A DNA stretch of 34,731 nucleotides, from contig JBNGIS010007156.1 in NCBI GenBank assembly GCA_049999725.1, positions 1 to 34,731 on the forward strand, written 5' to 3'. The translations under genes and the position numbers were made by a program. Below, in pieces: positions 1 through 12,143 of this stretch. Origin of the DNA: Haplomitrium mnioides. Its lineage: Eukaryota > Marchantiophyta > Haplomitriopsida > Calobryales. Below the pieces are notes generated by a model that was not told where the DNA came from, ran no database searches, and saw nothing but the letters and a program-made list of their open reading frames with translations. Each line of letters opens with the position of its first letter. Within the stretch, counting starts at the first letter, position 1.

Positions 1-779
1 TGGTTTGGTTGCTTCAAGGTTGAAAGGTGCGGTTGCATTAAGGTTGGAAGGCTTGTTGAAATACCAAGCTCTAGAAATGTAGAGCTCGTTGTTATAAGGT
101 TCGTTTTGCCAAGCTCTAAAAATGTAGAGCTAGTTGCTGTAAGGTGGTTGCCGTAAGTTTGATTTCAACAAGCTCGTGAGTCTAGAACTCGTTAAGGTTG
201 GGAGGCTTGTTGAAATACCCAGCTCCATACATATAGAACTTTTTCCGTTGAGTTAAAGTTGGGAGGCTTATTGAAATACCAATCTAGATACTTGTAGAAC
301 TTGTTCCGTTGCGTTAAGGTTGGGAGGCTTGGTAAAATACCAATCTCGATAAGTGTAGAACTTGTTTCGTGTGTTAAGGTTGGGAGGCTTGTTGAAATAC
401 CAACCTAGTTTTGTGTATAACTCGTTCGGTTGGTTTAAGGTTGGAAGGTGCGGTTGCATTGAGGTTGGAAGGTTTTTTGAAATACCAAGCTCTAGAAATG
501 TAGAGCTCGTTGTTGTAAGATTGGTTTCAACAAGCTCTAGAAATGTAGAGCTGGTTGCTGTAAGATTGGTTTCGACAAGCTCGTGAGTGTAGAACTCGTT
601 AAGGTTGGGAGGCTTGTTGAAATACCCAGCTCCAAATATATAGAACTTGTTCGGTTGAGTTAAGGTTGGGAGGCTTATTGAAATACCAATCTAGATACTT
701 GTAGAACTTGTTCCATTGTGTTAAAGTTGGGAAGCTTGTTAAAATACCAATCTCCATAAGTTTAGAACTTGTTCGGTGT

Positions 780-1200
780 GTTAAGGTTGGGAGGCTTGTT
801 GAAATACCAACCTAGTTACGTGTATAACTGGTTCGGTAGCTTCAAGGTTGGAAGGTGCGGTTACATTAAGGTTGGAAGGCTTGTTAAAATACCAAGCTCT
901 AGAAATGTAGAGCTCGTTGTTATAAGGTTCGTTTTAACAAGCTCTAGAAATGTAGAGCTGGTTGTTGTAAAGTGGTTGCTGTAAGTTTGATTTCAACAAT
1001 CTCGTGAGTGTAGAAGTCGTTAAGGTTGGGAGGCTTGTTGAAATACCCAGCTCCATACATATAGAACTTCTTCGGTTGAGTTAAAGTTGGGAGGTTTATT
1101 GAAATACCAAACTAGATACTTGTAGAACTTGTTCCGTTGCGTTAAGGTTGGGAGGCTTGTTAAAATACCAATCTCCATAAGTGTAGAACTTGTTCGGTGT
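780..1200 (+). repeat. 421-bp HOR subtype with a 14-bp duplication
   Basis: This unit is 14 bp longer than the norm because a GTAAAGTGGTTGCT-like segment is duplicated at the C-D junction, giving GTGGTTGCTGTAAGTTTGATTTC. The same unit has the linked variants GTTATAAGGTTCGTTTTAAC in B-C. The same combination is seen near 110-165, 5000-5080, 6240-6310, 8780-8860, 9210-9290 and 11585-11665. The unit beginning near 3236 has the linked base changes but not the insertion, which suggests that the substitutions came first. Confidence 0.85.
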
Positions 1201-2014
1201 GTTAAGGTTGGGAGGCTTGTTGAAATACCAACCTAGTTACGTGTATAACTGGTTCGGTTGCTTTAAGGTTAGAAGGTGCAGTAGCATTAAGGTTGGAAGG
1301 CTTGTTGAGATACCAAGCTCTAGAAATGTAGAGCTCGTTGTTGTAAGGTTAGTTTCAACAAGCTCTAGAAATGTAGAGCTGGTTGTTGTAAGGTTGGTTT
1401 CAACAAGTTCGTGAGTGTAGAACTCGTTAAGGTTGGGAGGCTTGATGAAATACCCAGCTCCATTCATATAGAACTTGTTCGGTTGAGTTAAGGTTGGGAG
1501 GCTTATTGAAATACCAATCTAGATACTTGAAGGACTTGTTCTGTTGCGTTAAGGTTGGGAGGCTTGTTAAAATACTAATCTCGATAAGTGTAGAACTAGT
1601 TCGGTGTGTTAAGGTTGGAAGGCTTGTTGAAATACCAAACTAGTTACGTGTATAACTGGTTCGGTCGCTTTAAGATTGGGAGGTGCGGTTGCATTAAGGT
1701 TGGAAGGCTTGTTGAAATACCAAGCTCTAGAAATGTAGAGCTCGTTGTTGTAAGGTTGGTTTCAACAAGCTCTAGAAATGTAGAACTGGTTGTTGTAAGG
1801 TTGGTTTCAACAAGGTTGTGAGTGTAGAACTCGTTAAGGTTGGGAGGCTTGTTGAAATACCCAACTCGATAGATATAAAATTTCTTTGGTTGAGTTAAAG
1901 TTGGGAGGCTTATTGAAATACCAATCTAGATATTTGTAGAAATTGTTCCGTTGCATTAAGGTTGGGAGGTTTGTTAAAATACCCATCTTGATAAGTGTAG
2001 AACTTGTTCGGTGT

Positions 2015-2421
2015 GTTAAGGGTGGGAGACTTGTTGAAATACCAACCTAGTTACGTGTATAACTCGTTCGGTTGCTTTAAGGTTGAGAGGTGCAGTTGTA
2101 TTAAGGTTGGAACGCTTGTTGAAATACCAAGCTCTAGAAATGTAGAGCTAGTTGTTGAAAGGTTGGTTTCAACAACCTTTAGAAATGTTGAGCTCGTTGC
2201 TGTAAGGTTGGTTCCAACAAGCTCATGAGTGTAGAACTTGTTAAGGTTGGAAGGCTTGTTGAAATACCCACCTACATACATATAGAACTTGTTCGGTTGA
2301 GTTAAGGTTGGGAGGCTTATTGAAATACCAATCTAGATACTTGTAGAACTTGTTCCATTGCGTTAAGGTTGGGAGGCTGGTTAAAATACCAATCTTGAGA
2401 AGTGTAGAACTAGTTCGGTGT
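2015..2421 (+). repeat. HOR subtype with GTTGAAAGG and CAACAACCTTTAG
   Basis: This 407-bp unit carries a distinct set of linked variants: AGTTGTTGAAAGGTTGG at the end of B, CAACAACCTTTAGAAATGTTG in C, and GGTTCCAACAAGCTC in D. The change in C alters the left arm of the hairpin found in other units. The same set recurs in units starting near 2829, 4457 and 8229. Partly related forms with CAACAAGCTTTAG start near 5280, 5690 and 15769. Interspersion of this subtype among the others points to shuffling of units, not one simple amplification. Confidence 0.82.
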
Positions 2422-2453
2422 GTTAAGGTCGGGAGGCTTGTTGAAATACCAAC

Positions 2454-2473
2454 CTAGTTATGTGCATAACTAG
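2454..2473. repeat. Near-perfect 20-bp palindrome in segment A
   Basis: CTAGTTATGTGCATAACTAG is its own reverse complement except at the central pair. Most other A segments have CTAGTTACGTGTATAACTGG, which keeps a five-base stem AGTTA/TAACT. It occupies the same place in the monomer as the dyads of B and C. Confidence 0.85.
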
Positions 2474-5400
2474 TTCAGTTGCTTTAAGGTTGGGAGGTGC
2501 GGGTGCATTAAGGTTGGAAGGCTTGTTGAAATACCAAGCTCAAGAAATGTAGAGCTCGTTGTTGTAAGGTTGGTTTTAACAAGCTCTAGAAATGTAGAGT
2601 TGGTTGCTGTAAGGTTGGTTTCAACAAGCTCGTGAGAGTAGAACTCGTTAAGGTTGGGAGGCTTGTTGAAATATCCAACTCGATAGATATAGAACTTCTT
2701 CGGTTGAGTTGAAGTTGGTAGGCATATTGAAATACCAATCTAGATATTTGTAGAACTTGTTCCGTTGCATTAAGGTTGGGAGGCTCGGTAAAATACCAAT
2801 CTCGATAAGTGTAGAACTTGTTCGGTGAGTTTAGGGTGGGAGACTTGTTGAAATACAAACCTTGTTATGTGTATAACTGGTTCGGTTGCTTTAAGGTTGA
2901 CAGGTGTGGTTGCATTAAGGTTGAAAGGCTTGTTGAAATACCAAGCTCTAGAAATGTAGAGCTAGTTGTTGAAAGGTTTGTTTCAACAACCTTTAGAAAT
3001 GTTGAGCTCGTTGCTGTAAGGTTGGTTCCAACAAGCTCATGAGTGTAGAACTCGTTAAGGTTGGGAGGCTTGTTGAAAGACCCAGCTACATACACATAGA
3101 ACTTGTTCGATTAAGTTAAGGTTGGGAGGCTTATTGAAATACCCTTCTAGATACTTGTAGAACTTGTTCCATTGCGTTAAGGTTGGGAGGCTGGTTAAAA
3201 TACCAATCTTGAGAAGTGTAGAACTAGTTCGGTGTGTTAAGGTTGGGAGGCTTGTTGAAATACCAACCTAGTTATGTGCATAACTGGTTCAGTTGCTTTA
3301 AGGTTAGGAGGTGCGGTTGCATTAAGGTTGGAAGGCTTGTTGAATTACCAAGCTCAAGAAATGTAGAGCTCGTTGTTATAAGGTTCGTTTTAACAAGCTC
3401 TAGAAATGTAGAGATGGTTGCTGTAAGTTTGATTTCAACAAGCTCGTGAGTCTAGAACTCGTTAAGGTTGGGAGGCTTGTTGAAATACCCAGCTCGATAT
3501 ATATAGAACTTGTTCGGTTGAGATAAGGTTGGGAGGCTTATTGAAATACCAATCTAGATGCTTGTAGAACTTGTTCCGTTGCGTTAAGGTTGGGAGGCTT
3601 GTTAAAATACCAATCTCCATAAGTGTAGAACTTGTTCGGTGTGTTAAGGTTGGGAGGCTTGTTGAAATACCAACCTAGTTACGTGTATAACTGGTTCGGT
3701 TGCTTTAAGGTTAGAAGGTGCAGTAGCATTAAGGTTGGAAGGCTTGTTGAAATACCAAGCTCTAGAAATGTAGAGCTCGTTGTTGTAAGGTTGGTTTCAA
3801 CAAGCTCTAGAAATGTAGAGCTGGTTGCTGTAAGGTTTGTTTCGACAAGTTCGTGAGTGTAGAACTCGTTATGGTTGGGTGGCTTGATGAAATACCCAGC
3901 TCCATTCATATAGAACTTGTTCGGTTGAGTTAAGGTTGGGAGGCTTATTGAAATACCAATCTAGATACTTGTAGAACTTGTTCTATTGCGTTAAGGTTGG
4001 GAGGCTTGTTAAAATACTAATCTCGATAAGTGTAGAACTAGTTTGGTGTGTTAAGGTTGGCAGGCTTGTTCAAATACCAACCTAGGTACGTGTATAACTG
4101 GTTCGGTTGCTTTAAGATTGGGAGGTGCGGTTGCATTAAGGTTGGAAGGCTTGTTGAAATACCAAGCTCTAGAAATGTAGAGCTCGTTGTTGTAAGGTTG
4201 GTTTCAACAAGCTCTAGAAATGTAGACTTGGTTGCTGTAAGATTGGCTTCAACAAGCTTGTGAGTGTAGAACTCGTTAAGGTTGGGAGGCTTGTTAAAAT
4301 ACCCAACTCGATAGATATAGAACTTCTTCGGTTGAGTTAAAGTTGAAGGGCTTATTGAAATACCAATCTAGATATTTGTAGAACTTGTTCCGTTGCATTA
4401 AGGTTGGGAGGCTTGTTAAAATACCCATCTCGATAAGTGTAGAACTTGTTCGGTGTGTTAAGGGTGGGAGACTTGTTGAAATACCAACCTGGTTATGTGT
4501 ATAACTAGTTCGGTTGATTTAAGGTTGGGAGGTGCGGTTGCATTAAGGTTGGAAGGCTTGTTGAAATACCAAGCTTTAGAAATGTAGAGCTAGTTGTTGA
4601 AAGGTTGGTTTCAACAGCCTTTAGAAATGTTGAGCTCGTTGCTGTAAGCTTGGTTCCAACAAGCTCATGAGTGTAGAACTCGTTAAGGTTGGGAGGCTTG
4701 TTGAAATACCCAGCTACATACATATAGAACTTGTTCGGTTGAGTTAAGTTTGGGAGACTTATTGAAATACCAATCTAGATACTTGTAGAACTTGTTCCAT
4801 TGCGTTAAGGTTGGGAGGCTGGTTAAAATGCCAATCTTGAGAAGTGTAGAACTAGTTCGGTGTGTTAAGGTTGGGAGGCTTGTTGAAATACCAACCTAGT
4901 TATGTGCATAACTGGTTCAGTTGCTTTAAGGTTGGGAGGTGCGGTTGCATTAAGGTTGGAAGCTTGTTGAAATACCAAGCTCAAGAAATGTAGAGCTCGA
5001 TGTTATAAGGTTCGTTTTAACAAGCTCTAGAAATGTAGAGATGGTTGCTGTAAGGTGGTTGCTGTAAGTTTGATTTCAACAAGCTCGTGAGTCTAGAACT
5101 CGTTAAGGTTGGGAGGCTTAATGAAATACCCAGCTCCATATATATAGAACTTGTTCGGTTGAGATAAGGTTGGGAGGCTTATTGAAATACCAATCTAGAT
5201 ACTTGTAGAACTTGTTCCGTTGCGTTAAGGTTGTGAGGATTCGTAAAATACCAATCTCGATAAGTATAGAACTTGTTTGGTGTGTTAAGGTTGGCAGGCT
5301 TGTTGAAATACCAACCTAGTTACGTGTATAACTGGTTCGGTTGCTTTAAGGTTGGGAGGTGCGGTTGCATTAAGGTTGGAAGGCTTGTTGAAATACCAAG

Positions 5401-6518
5401 CTCTAGAAATGTAGAGCTAGTTGTTGAAAGGTTTGTTTCAACAAGCTTTAGAAATGAAGAGCTCGTTGTTCTAAGGTTGGTTCCAAGAAGCTCGTGAGTG
5501 TAGAACTCGTTAAGGTTGGGAGGCTTGTTGAAATACCTAGCTACATGCATATAGAACTTGTTCGGTTGAGTTACGGTTGGGAGGCTTATTGAAATACCAA
5601 TCTATATACTTGTAGAACTTGTTCCGTTGCGTTAAGGTTGGGAGGCTTGTTAAAATACTAATCTTGATAACTGTGGAACTTGTTTGGTGTGTTAAGGTTG
5701 GGAGGCTTGTTGAAATACCAACCTAATTACGTGTATAACTGGTTCGGTTGCTTTTAGGTTGGGAGTTGCGGTTGTATTAAGGTTGGAAGGCTTGTTGAAA
5801 TACCAAGCTCTAGAAATGTAAAGCTAGTTAAGGAAAGGTTGGTTTCAACAAGCTTTAGAAATGTAGAGCTCGTTGCTGTAAGGTTGGTTCCGACAAGCTC
5901 GTGAGTGTAGAACTCGTTAAGGTTGGGAGGCTTGTTGAAATACCTAGCTACATACATATAGAACTTGTTCGGTTGAGTCAAGGTTGGGAGGCTTATTGAA
6001 ATACCAATCTAGATACTTGTAGAACTTGTTCCATTGAGTTAAGGTTGGGAGGGTAGTTAAAATACCAATTGCGATAAGTATTGAACTTGTTCGGTGTGTT
6101 AAGGTTGGTTGGCTTGTTGAAATACAAACCTAGTTATATGTATAACTGGTTCGGTTGCTTCAAGGTTGGAAGGTGCGGTTGCATTTAGGTTGGAAGGCTT
6201 GTTGAAATACCACCCTCTAGAAATGTAGAACTCGTTGTTATAATGTTCGTTTTAACAATCTCTAGAAATGTTGAGCTGGTTACTGAAAGGTGGTTGCTGT
6301 AAGCTTGATTTCAACAAGCTCGTGAGTGTTGAACTCGTTAAGGTTCGGAGGCTTGTTAAAATATCCAGCTCCATACATATAGAACTTGTTCGGTTGAGTT
6401 CAGGTTGGGAGGCTTATTGAAATACCAATCTAGATACTTGTAGAACTTGTTCCATTGCGTTAAGGTTGGGAGGCTGGTTAAAATACCAATCTCGAGAAGT
6501 GTAGAACTAGTTCGGTGT

Positions 6519-8228
6519 GTTAATGTTGGGAGGCTTGTTGAAATACCAACCTAGTTATAGGCAGAACTGGTTCAGTTGCTTTAAGGTTGGGAGGTTCGGT
6601 TGCATTAAGGTTGGAAGGCTTGTTGAAATACCAAGCTCTTGAAATGTAGAGCTCGTTGTTGTAAGGTTGGTTTCAACAGGCTCTAGAAATGTAGAGTTTG
6701 TTGATGTAAGGTTGGTTTCAACGAGCTCGTGAGTGTAGAACTCGTTAAGGTTGGGAGGCCTGTTGGAATACCCAGCTCCATACATATAGAACTTGTTCGG
6801 TTGAGTTAAGGTTGGGAGGCTTATTGAAATACCAATGTAGATTCTTGAAGAACTTGTTCTATTGCGTTAAGGTTGGGAGGCTTGTTAAAATACTAATCTC
6901 GATAAGTGTAGAACTTGTTCGGTGTGTTAAGGTTGGGAGGCTTGTTGAAATACGAACCTAGTTACGTGTATAACTCGTTCGGTTGCTTTAAGATTGGGAG
7001 GTGCGGTTGCATTAAAGTTGGAAGGCTTGTTGAAATACCAAGCTCTAGAAATGTAGAGCTAGTTGTTGTAAGGTTGGTTTCAACAAGCTCTAGAAATGTA
7101 GAGTTGAATGTTGTAAGATTGGTTTCTACAAGCTCGTAAGTGTTGAACTCGTTAAGGTTGGGAGGCTTGTTGAAATACCCAACTCCATAGATATAGAAGT
7201 TCTTCGGTTGAGTTAAGGTTGGGAGGCTTATTGAAATACCAATCTAGATTCTTGAAGAACTTGTTCTATTGCGTTAAGGTTGGGAGGCTTGTTAAAATAC
7301 TAATCTCGATAAGTGTAGAACTTGTTCGGTGTGTTAAGGTTGGGAGGCTTGTTGAAATACCAACCTAGTTACGTGTATAACTGGTTCGGTTGCTTTAAGA
7401 TTGGGAGGTGCGGTTGNNNNNNNNNNNNNNNNNNNNNNNNNNNNNNNNNNNNNNNNNNNNNNNNNNNNNNNNNNNNNNNNNNNNNNNNNNNNNNNNNNNN
7501 NNNNNNNNNNNNNNNNTGTTGAAATACCAAGCTCTAGAAATGTAGAGCTCGTTGTTGTAAGGTTGGTTTCAACAAGCTCTAGAAATGTAGAGCTGGTTGC
7601 TGTAAGGTTGGTTTCAACAAGCTCGTGAGTGTAGAACTCGTTAAGGTTGGGAGGCCTGTTGGAATACCCAGCTCCATACATATAGAACTTGTTCGGTTGA
7701 GTTAAGGTTGGGAGGCTTATTGAAATACCAATCTAGATTCTTGAAGAACTTGTTGTATTGTGTTAAGGTTGGGAGGCTTGTTAAAATACTAATCTCGATA
7801 AGTGTAGAACTTGTTCGGTGTGTTAAAGTTGGGAGGCTTGTTGAAATACGGACCTAGTTACATGTATAACTGGTTCGGTTGCTTTAAGATTGGGAGGTGC
7901 GGTTGCATTAAAGTTGGAAGGCTTGTTGAAATACCAAGCTCTAGAAATGTAGAGCTCGTTGTTGTAAGGTTGGTTTCAACAAGCTCTAGAAATGTAGAGT
8001 TGGATGTTGTAAGATTGGTTTCAACAAGCTCGTAAGTGTTGAACTCGTTAAGGTTGGGAGGCTTGTTGAAATACCCAACTCCATAGATATAGAAGTTCTT
8101 CGGTTGAGTTAAGGTTGGGAGGCTTGTTGAAATACCAATCTAGATATTTGTAGAACTTGTTCCGTTGCGTAAAGGTTGGGAGGCTCGGTAAAACACCAAT
8201 CTCGATAAGTGTAGAACTTGGTTGGTGT
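6519..8228 (+). repeat. Tandem duplication of a two-unit (814-bp) block, gap inside
   Basis: The unit before 6926 and the unit at 7333 share GGAGGCCTGTTGGAATACCC in segment E. The units at 6926 and 7822 share ATTAAAGTTGG, GTTGTAAGATTGG, CTCGTAAGTGTTGAACTC and ATAGAAGTTCTTCGG. Two successive units were therefore copied together. The 100-N run lies in the first unit of the second copy. The left border is approximate. Confidence 0.75.
7417..7516. other. Assembly gap, 100 N
   Basis: The run is exactly 100 N, the usual placeholder for a gap of unknown size. It falls between the GCGGTTG of A' and the TGTTGAAATACC of B. In intact units 18 bases separate these points. The unit containing the gap measures 489 bp, which is 407 plus 82, as expected when 18 bp are replaced by 100 N. 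The true gap is therefore 18 bp or 18 bp plus a whole number of units. Confidence 0.95.
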
Positions 8229-9082
8229 GTTAAGGGTGGGAGACTTGTTGAAATACCAACCTAGTTATGTGTATAATTGGTTCGGTTGCTTTAAGGTTGA
8301 GAGGTGCGGTTGCATTAAGGTTGGAAGGCTTCTTGAAATACCAAGCTCTAGAAATGTAGAGCTAGTTGTTGAAAGGTTGGTTTCAACAACCTTTAGAAAT
8401 GTTGAGCTCGTTGCTGTAAGGTTAGTTCCAACAAGCTCGTGGGTGTAGAACTCGTTAAGGTTGGGAGGCTAGTTGAAATACCCAGCTACATACATATAGA
8501 ACTTGTTCGGTTGAGTTAAGGTTGGGAGGGTTGTTGAAATACCAATCTAGATACTTGTAGAACTTGTTCCATTGCGTTAAGGTTGGAAGGCTGGTTAAAA
8601 TACCAATCTAGATAAGTGTAGAACTAGTTTGGTGTGTTAAGGTTGGGAGGCTTGTTGAAATACCAACCTAGTTATGTGCATAACTGGTTCAGTTGCTTTA
8701 AGCTTGGGAGGTGCGATTGCATTAAGGTTGGAAGACTTGTTGAAATACCAAGCTCTAGAAATGTAGAGCTCGTTGTTATAAGGTTCGTTTTAACAAGCTC
8801 TAGAAATGTAGAGATGGTTGCTGTAAGGTGTTTGCTGTAAGTTTGATTTCAACAAGCTCGTGAGTGTAGAACTCGTTAAGGTTGGGAGGATTGTTGAAAT
8901 ACCCAGCTCCATACATTTAGAACTTGTTCGGTTGAGTTAAGGTTGGGAGGCTTATTGAAATACCAATCTAGATCCTTCTAGAACTTGTTCCGTTGCGTTA
9001 AGGTTGTGAGGCTTGCTAAAATACCAATCTCGATTAGTATAGAACTTGTTCGGTGTGTTAAGGTTGGGAGGCTTGTTGAAAT

Positions 9083-9092
9083 NNNNNNNNNN
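9083..9092. other. Assembly gap, 10 N, flanks overlap by 10 bp
   Basis: The ten bases TTGTTGAAAT stand on both sides of the N run, although they occur once at this place in intact units. The enclosing unit (9057-9496) is 440 bp. Removing the 10 N and one copy of the overlap gives 420, matching the 421-bp subtype less a one-base deletion visible near 9440. Two contigs appear to have been joined without merging their overlap. Confidence 0.88.
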
Positions 9093-9496
9093 TTGTTGAA
9101 ATACCAACCTAGTTACGTGTATAACTCGTTCGGTTGCTTCAAGGTTGGAAGGCGCGGTTGCATTAAGGTTGGAAGGCTTGTTGAAATACCAAGCCCTAGA
9201 AATGTAGAGCTCATTGTTATAAGGTTCGTTTTAACAAGCTCTAGAAATGTAGAGCTGGTTGTTGCAAGGTGGTTCCTGTAAGTTTGATTTCAACAAGCTC
9301 GTGAGTGTAGAACTCGTTCGGGTTGGGAGGCTTTTTGAAATACCCAGCTCCATACATATAGAACTTGTTCGGTTGAGTTAAGGTTGGGAGGCTTATTGAA
9401 ATACCAATCTAGATACTTGTATAACTCGTTCCGTTGCGTTAGGTTGGGAGGCTTGTTAAAATACCAATCTCCATAAGTGTACAACTTGTTCGGTGT

Positions 9497-9818
9497 GTTA
9501 AGGTTGGGAGGCTTGTTGAATTACCAAGCTATGAAAATATAGAGCTCGTTGTTGTAAGGTTGGTTTCAACAAGCTTTAGGAATGTAGAGCTGGTTGCTGT
9601 AAGGTTGGTTTCAACAAGCTCGTGAGTGTAGAACTCGTTAAAATTGGGAGGCTTGTTGAAATACCCAGCTCCATACATATAAAACTTGTTCGGTTGAGTT
9701 AAGGTTGGGAGGCTTATTGAAATACCGATCTAGATACTTGAAGAACTTGTTCTGTTGCGTTAAGGTTGGGAGGCTTGTTAAAATACTAATCTTGATAAGT
9801 GTGGAACTTGTTTGGTGT
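9497..9818 (+). repeat. 322-bp deletion unit lacking A and A'
   Basis: The unit is 85 bp short, exactly A (61) plus A' (24). It starts like A and passes directly into a B-type tail in the 5' half of the monomer, as expected from recombination between homologous positions of A and B. Its hairpin core is the variant AGCTATGAAAATATAGAGCT, seen elsewhere only near 11902 and 17110. Confidence 0.9.
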
Positions 9819-11866
9819 GTTAAGGTTGGGAGACTTGTTGAAATACCAACCTAGTTACGTGTATAGCTGGTTCGGTTGCTTTAAGGTTGGTAGGTGCGGT
9901 TGCATTAAGGTTGGAAGGCTTGTTGAAATACCAAGCACTAGAAATGTAGAGCTCGTTGTTGTAAGGTTGGTTTCAACAAGGTCTAGAAATGTAGAGTTGG
10001 TTGCTGTAAGGTTGGTTTCAACAAGCTCGTGAGTGTAGAATTTGTAAAGGTTGGGAGGCTTGTTGAAATACCCAGTTCCATAGATATAGAACTTCTTCGG
10101 TTGAGTTAAAGTTGGGAGGCTTATTGAAATACCAATCTAGATACTTGTAGAACTAGTTCCGTTGCGTTAAGGTTGGGAGGCTTGTTAAAATACCAATCTC
10201 CATAAGTGTAGAACTTGTTCGGTGTGTTAAGGTTGGGCGGCTTGTTGAAATACCAATCTAGTTACGTGTATAACTGGTTCGGTTTCTTTAAGGTTGGGAG
10301 TTGCATAGCATTAAGGTTGGAAGGCTTGTTCAAATACCAAGCTCTAGAAATGTAGAGCTCGTTGTTGTAAGGTTGGTTTCAACAAGCTCTAGAAATGTAG
10401 AGCTGGTTGTTGTAAGGTTGGTTTCAACAAGCTGGTGAGTGTAGAACTCGTTAAGGTTGGGAGGCTTGTTGAAATACCCAGCTCCATACATATAGAACTT
10501 GTTCGGTTGAGTTAAGGTTGGGAGGCTTATTGAAATACCAATCAAGATACTTGTAGAACTTGTTCCGTTGCGTTAAGGTTGGGAGGCTTGGTAAAATACC
10601 GATCTCGATAAGTGTAGAACTTGTTCGGTGTGTTAAGGTTAGGAGGCTTGTTGAAATACCAACCTAGTTATGTGTATAACTAGTTCGGTTGCTTTAAGGT
10701 TGGGAGGTTTAGTTGCATTAAGGCTGGAAGGCTTGTTGAAATACCAAGCTCTAGAAATGTAGAGCTCGTTGTTGTAAGGTTGGTTACAACAAGCTCTAGA
10801 AATGTAGCGCTGGTTGCTATAGGGTTGGTTCCAACAAGTTTGTTAGTTTAGAACTCGTTAAGGTTGGGAGGTTTGTTGAAATACCCAGCTCCATACATAT
10901 AGAACTTGTTCGGTTGACTTCAGGTTGGGAGGCTTATTGAAATACCAATCTAGATACTTGAAGAACTTGTTCTGTTGCGTTAAGGTTGGGAGGCTTGTTA
11001 AAATACTAATCTCAATGAGTGTAGAACTTATTCAGTGTATTAAGGTTGGGAGGCTTGTTGAAATACCGACCTAGTTACGTGTATAACTGGTTCGGTTGCT
11101 TTAAGGTTGGGAGGTGCGGTTGCATTAAGGTTGGAAGGCTTGTTGAAATACCAAGCTCTAGAAATGTAGAGCTCGTTGTTGTAAGGTTGGTTTCAACAAG
11201 CTCTAGAAATGTTGAGTTGGTTGCTGCAAGGTTGGTTTCAACAAGCTCGTGAGTGTAGAACTCGTTAAGGTTGGGAGGCTTGTTGAGATACCCAGCTACA
11301 TACATATAGAACTTGTTCGATTGAGTTATGGTTGGGAGGCTTATTGAACTACCAATCTAGATACTTGTAGAACTTGTTCCGTTGCGCTAAGGTTGGGATT
11401 ATGGTTAAAACACCAATCGCGATAAGTGTAGAACTTGTTCGGTGTCTTAAGGTTGGGAGGCTTGTTGAAATACCAACCTAGTTACGTGTATAACTCGTTC
11501 GGTTGCTTCAAGGTTGGAAGGTGCGGTTGCATTATGGTTGGAAGGCTTGTTGAAATACCAAGCTCAAGAAATGTAGAGCTCGTTGTTATAAGGTTCGTTT
11601 TAACAAGCTCTAGAAATGTAGAGTTGGTTGTTGTAAGGTGGTTGATGTAAGTTTGATTTCAACAAGCTCGTGAGTGTAGAACTCGTTAAGGTTGGGAGGC
11701 TTGTTGAAATACCCAGCTCCATACATATAGAACTTGTTCGGTTGAGTTAAGGTTGGGAGGCTTATTGAAATACCAATCTAGATACTTGTAGAACTTGTTC
11801 CGTTTCGCTAAGGTTGTGAGGCTTGTTAAAATACCAATCTCCATAAGTGTAGAACTTGTTCGGTGT

Positions 11867-12143
11867 GTTAAGGTTGGGAGGCTTGTTGAAATACCAAGCT
11901 ATGAAAATATAGAGCTCGTTGTTGTAAGGTTGGTTTCAACAAGCTCGTGAGTGTAGAACTCGTTAAGGTTGGGAGGCTTGTTGAAATACCCACCTCCATA
12001 CATATAGAACTTGTTTGGTTGAGTAAAGGTTGGGAGGCTTATTGAAATACCAATCTAGATACTTGTAGAACCTGTTCCGTTGCGTTAAGGTTGGGAGGCT
12101 TGTTAAAATACCAATCTCCATAAGTGTAGAACTTGTTCGGTGT
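11867..12143 (+). repeat. 277-bp deletion unit lacking A, A' and C
   Basis: The unit is 130 bp short, which equals A (61), A' (24) and C (45). It shares the AGCTATGAAAATATAG core with the 322-bp unit at 9497, so it probably derives from that unit type by a second loss, of C, through the identical C and D starts. Confidence 0.9.

Larger units (their letters stand above)
1201..3642 (+). repeat. Six-unit block, its first units duplicated 2442 bp downstream
   Basis: Units starting at 1201, 1608 and 2015 resemble those at 3643, 4050 and 4457 far more than their neighbours. The offset is 2442 bp, exactly six units. Shared private changes include AAGGTTAGAAGGTGCAGTAGC in segment A-A' and TTGATGAAATACCCAGCTCC in E. 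The fourth unit of the second set differs and instead resembles the unit near 3236, so the copy is not collinear throughout. Confidence 0.75.
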
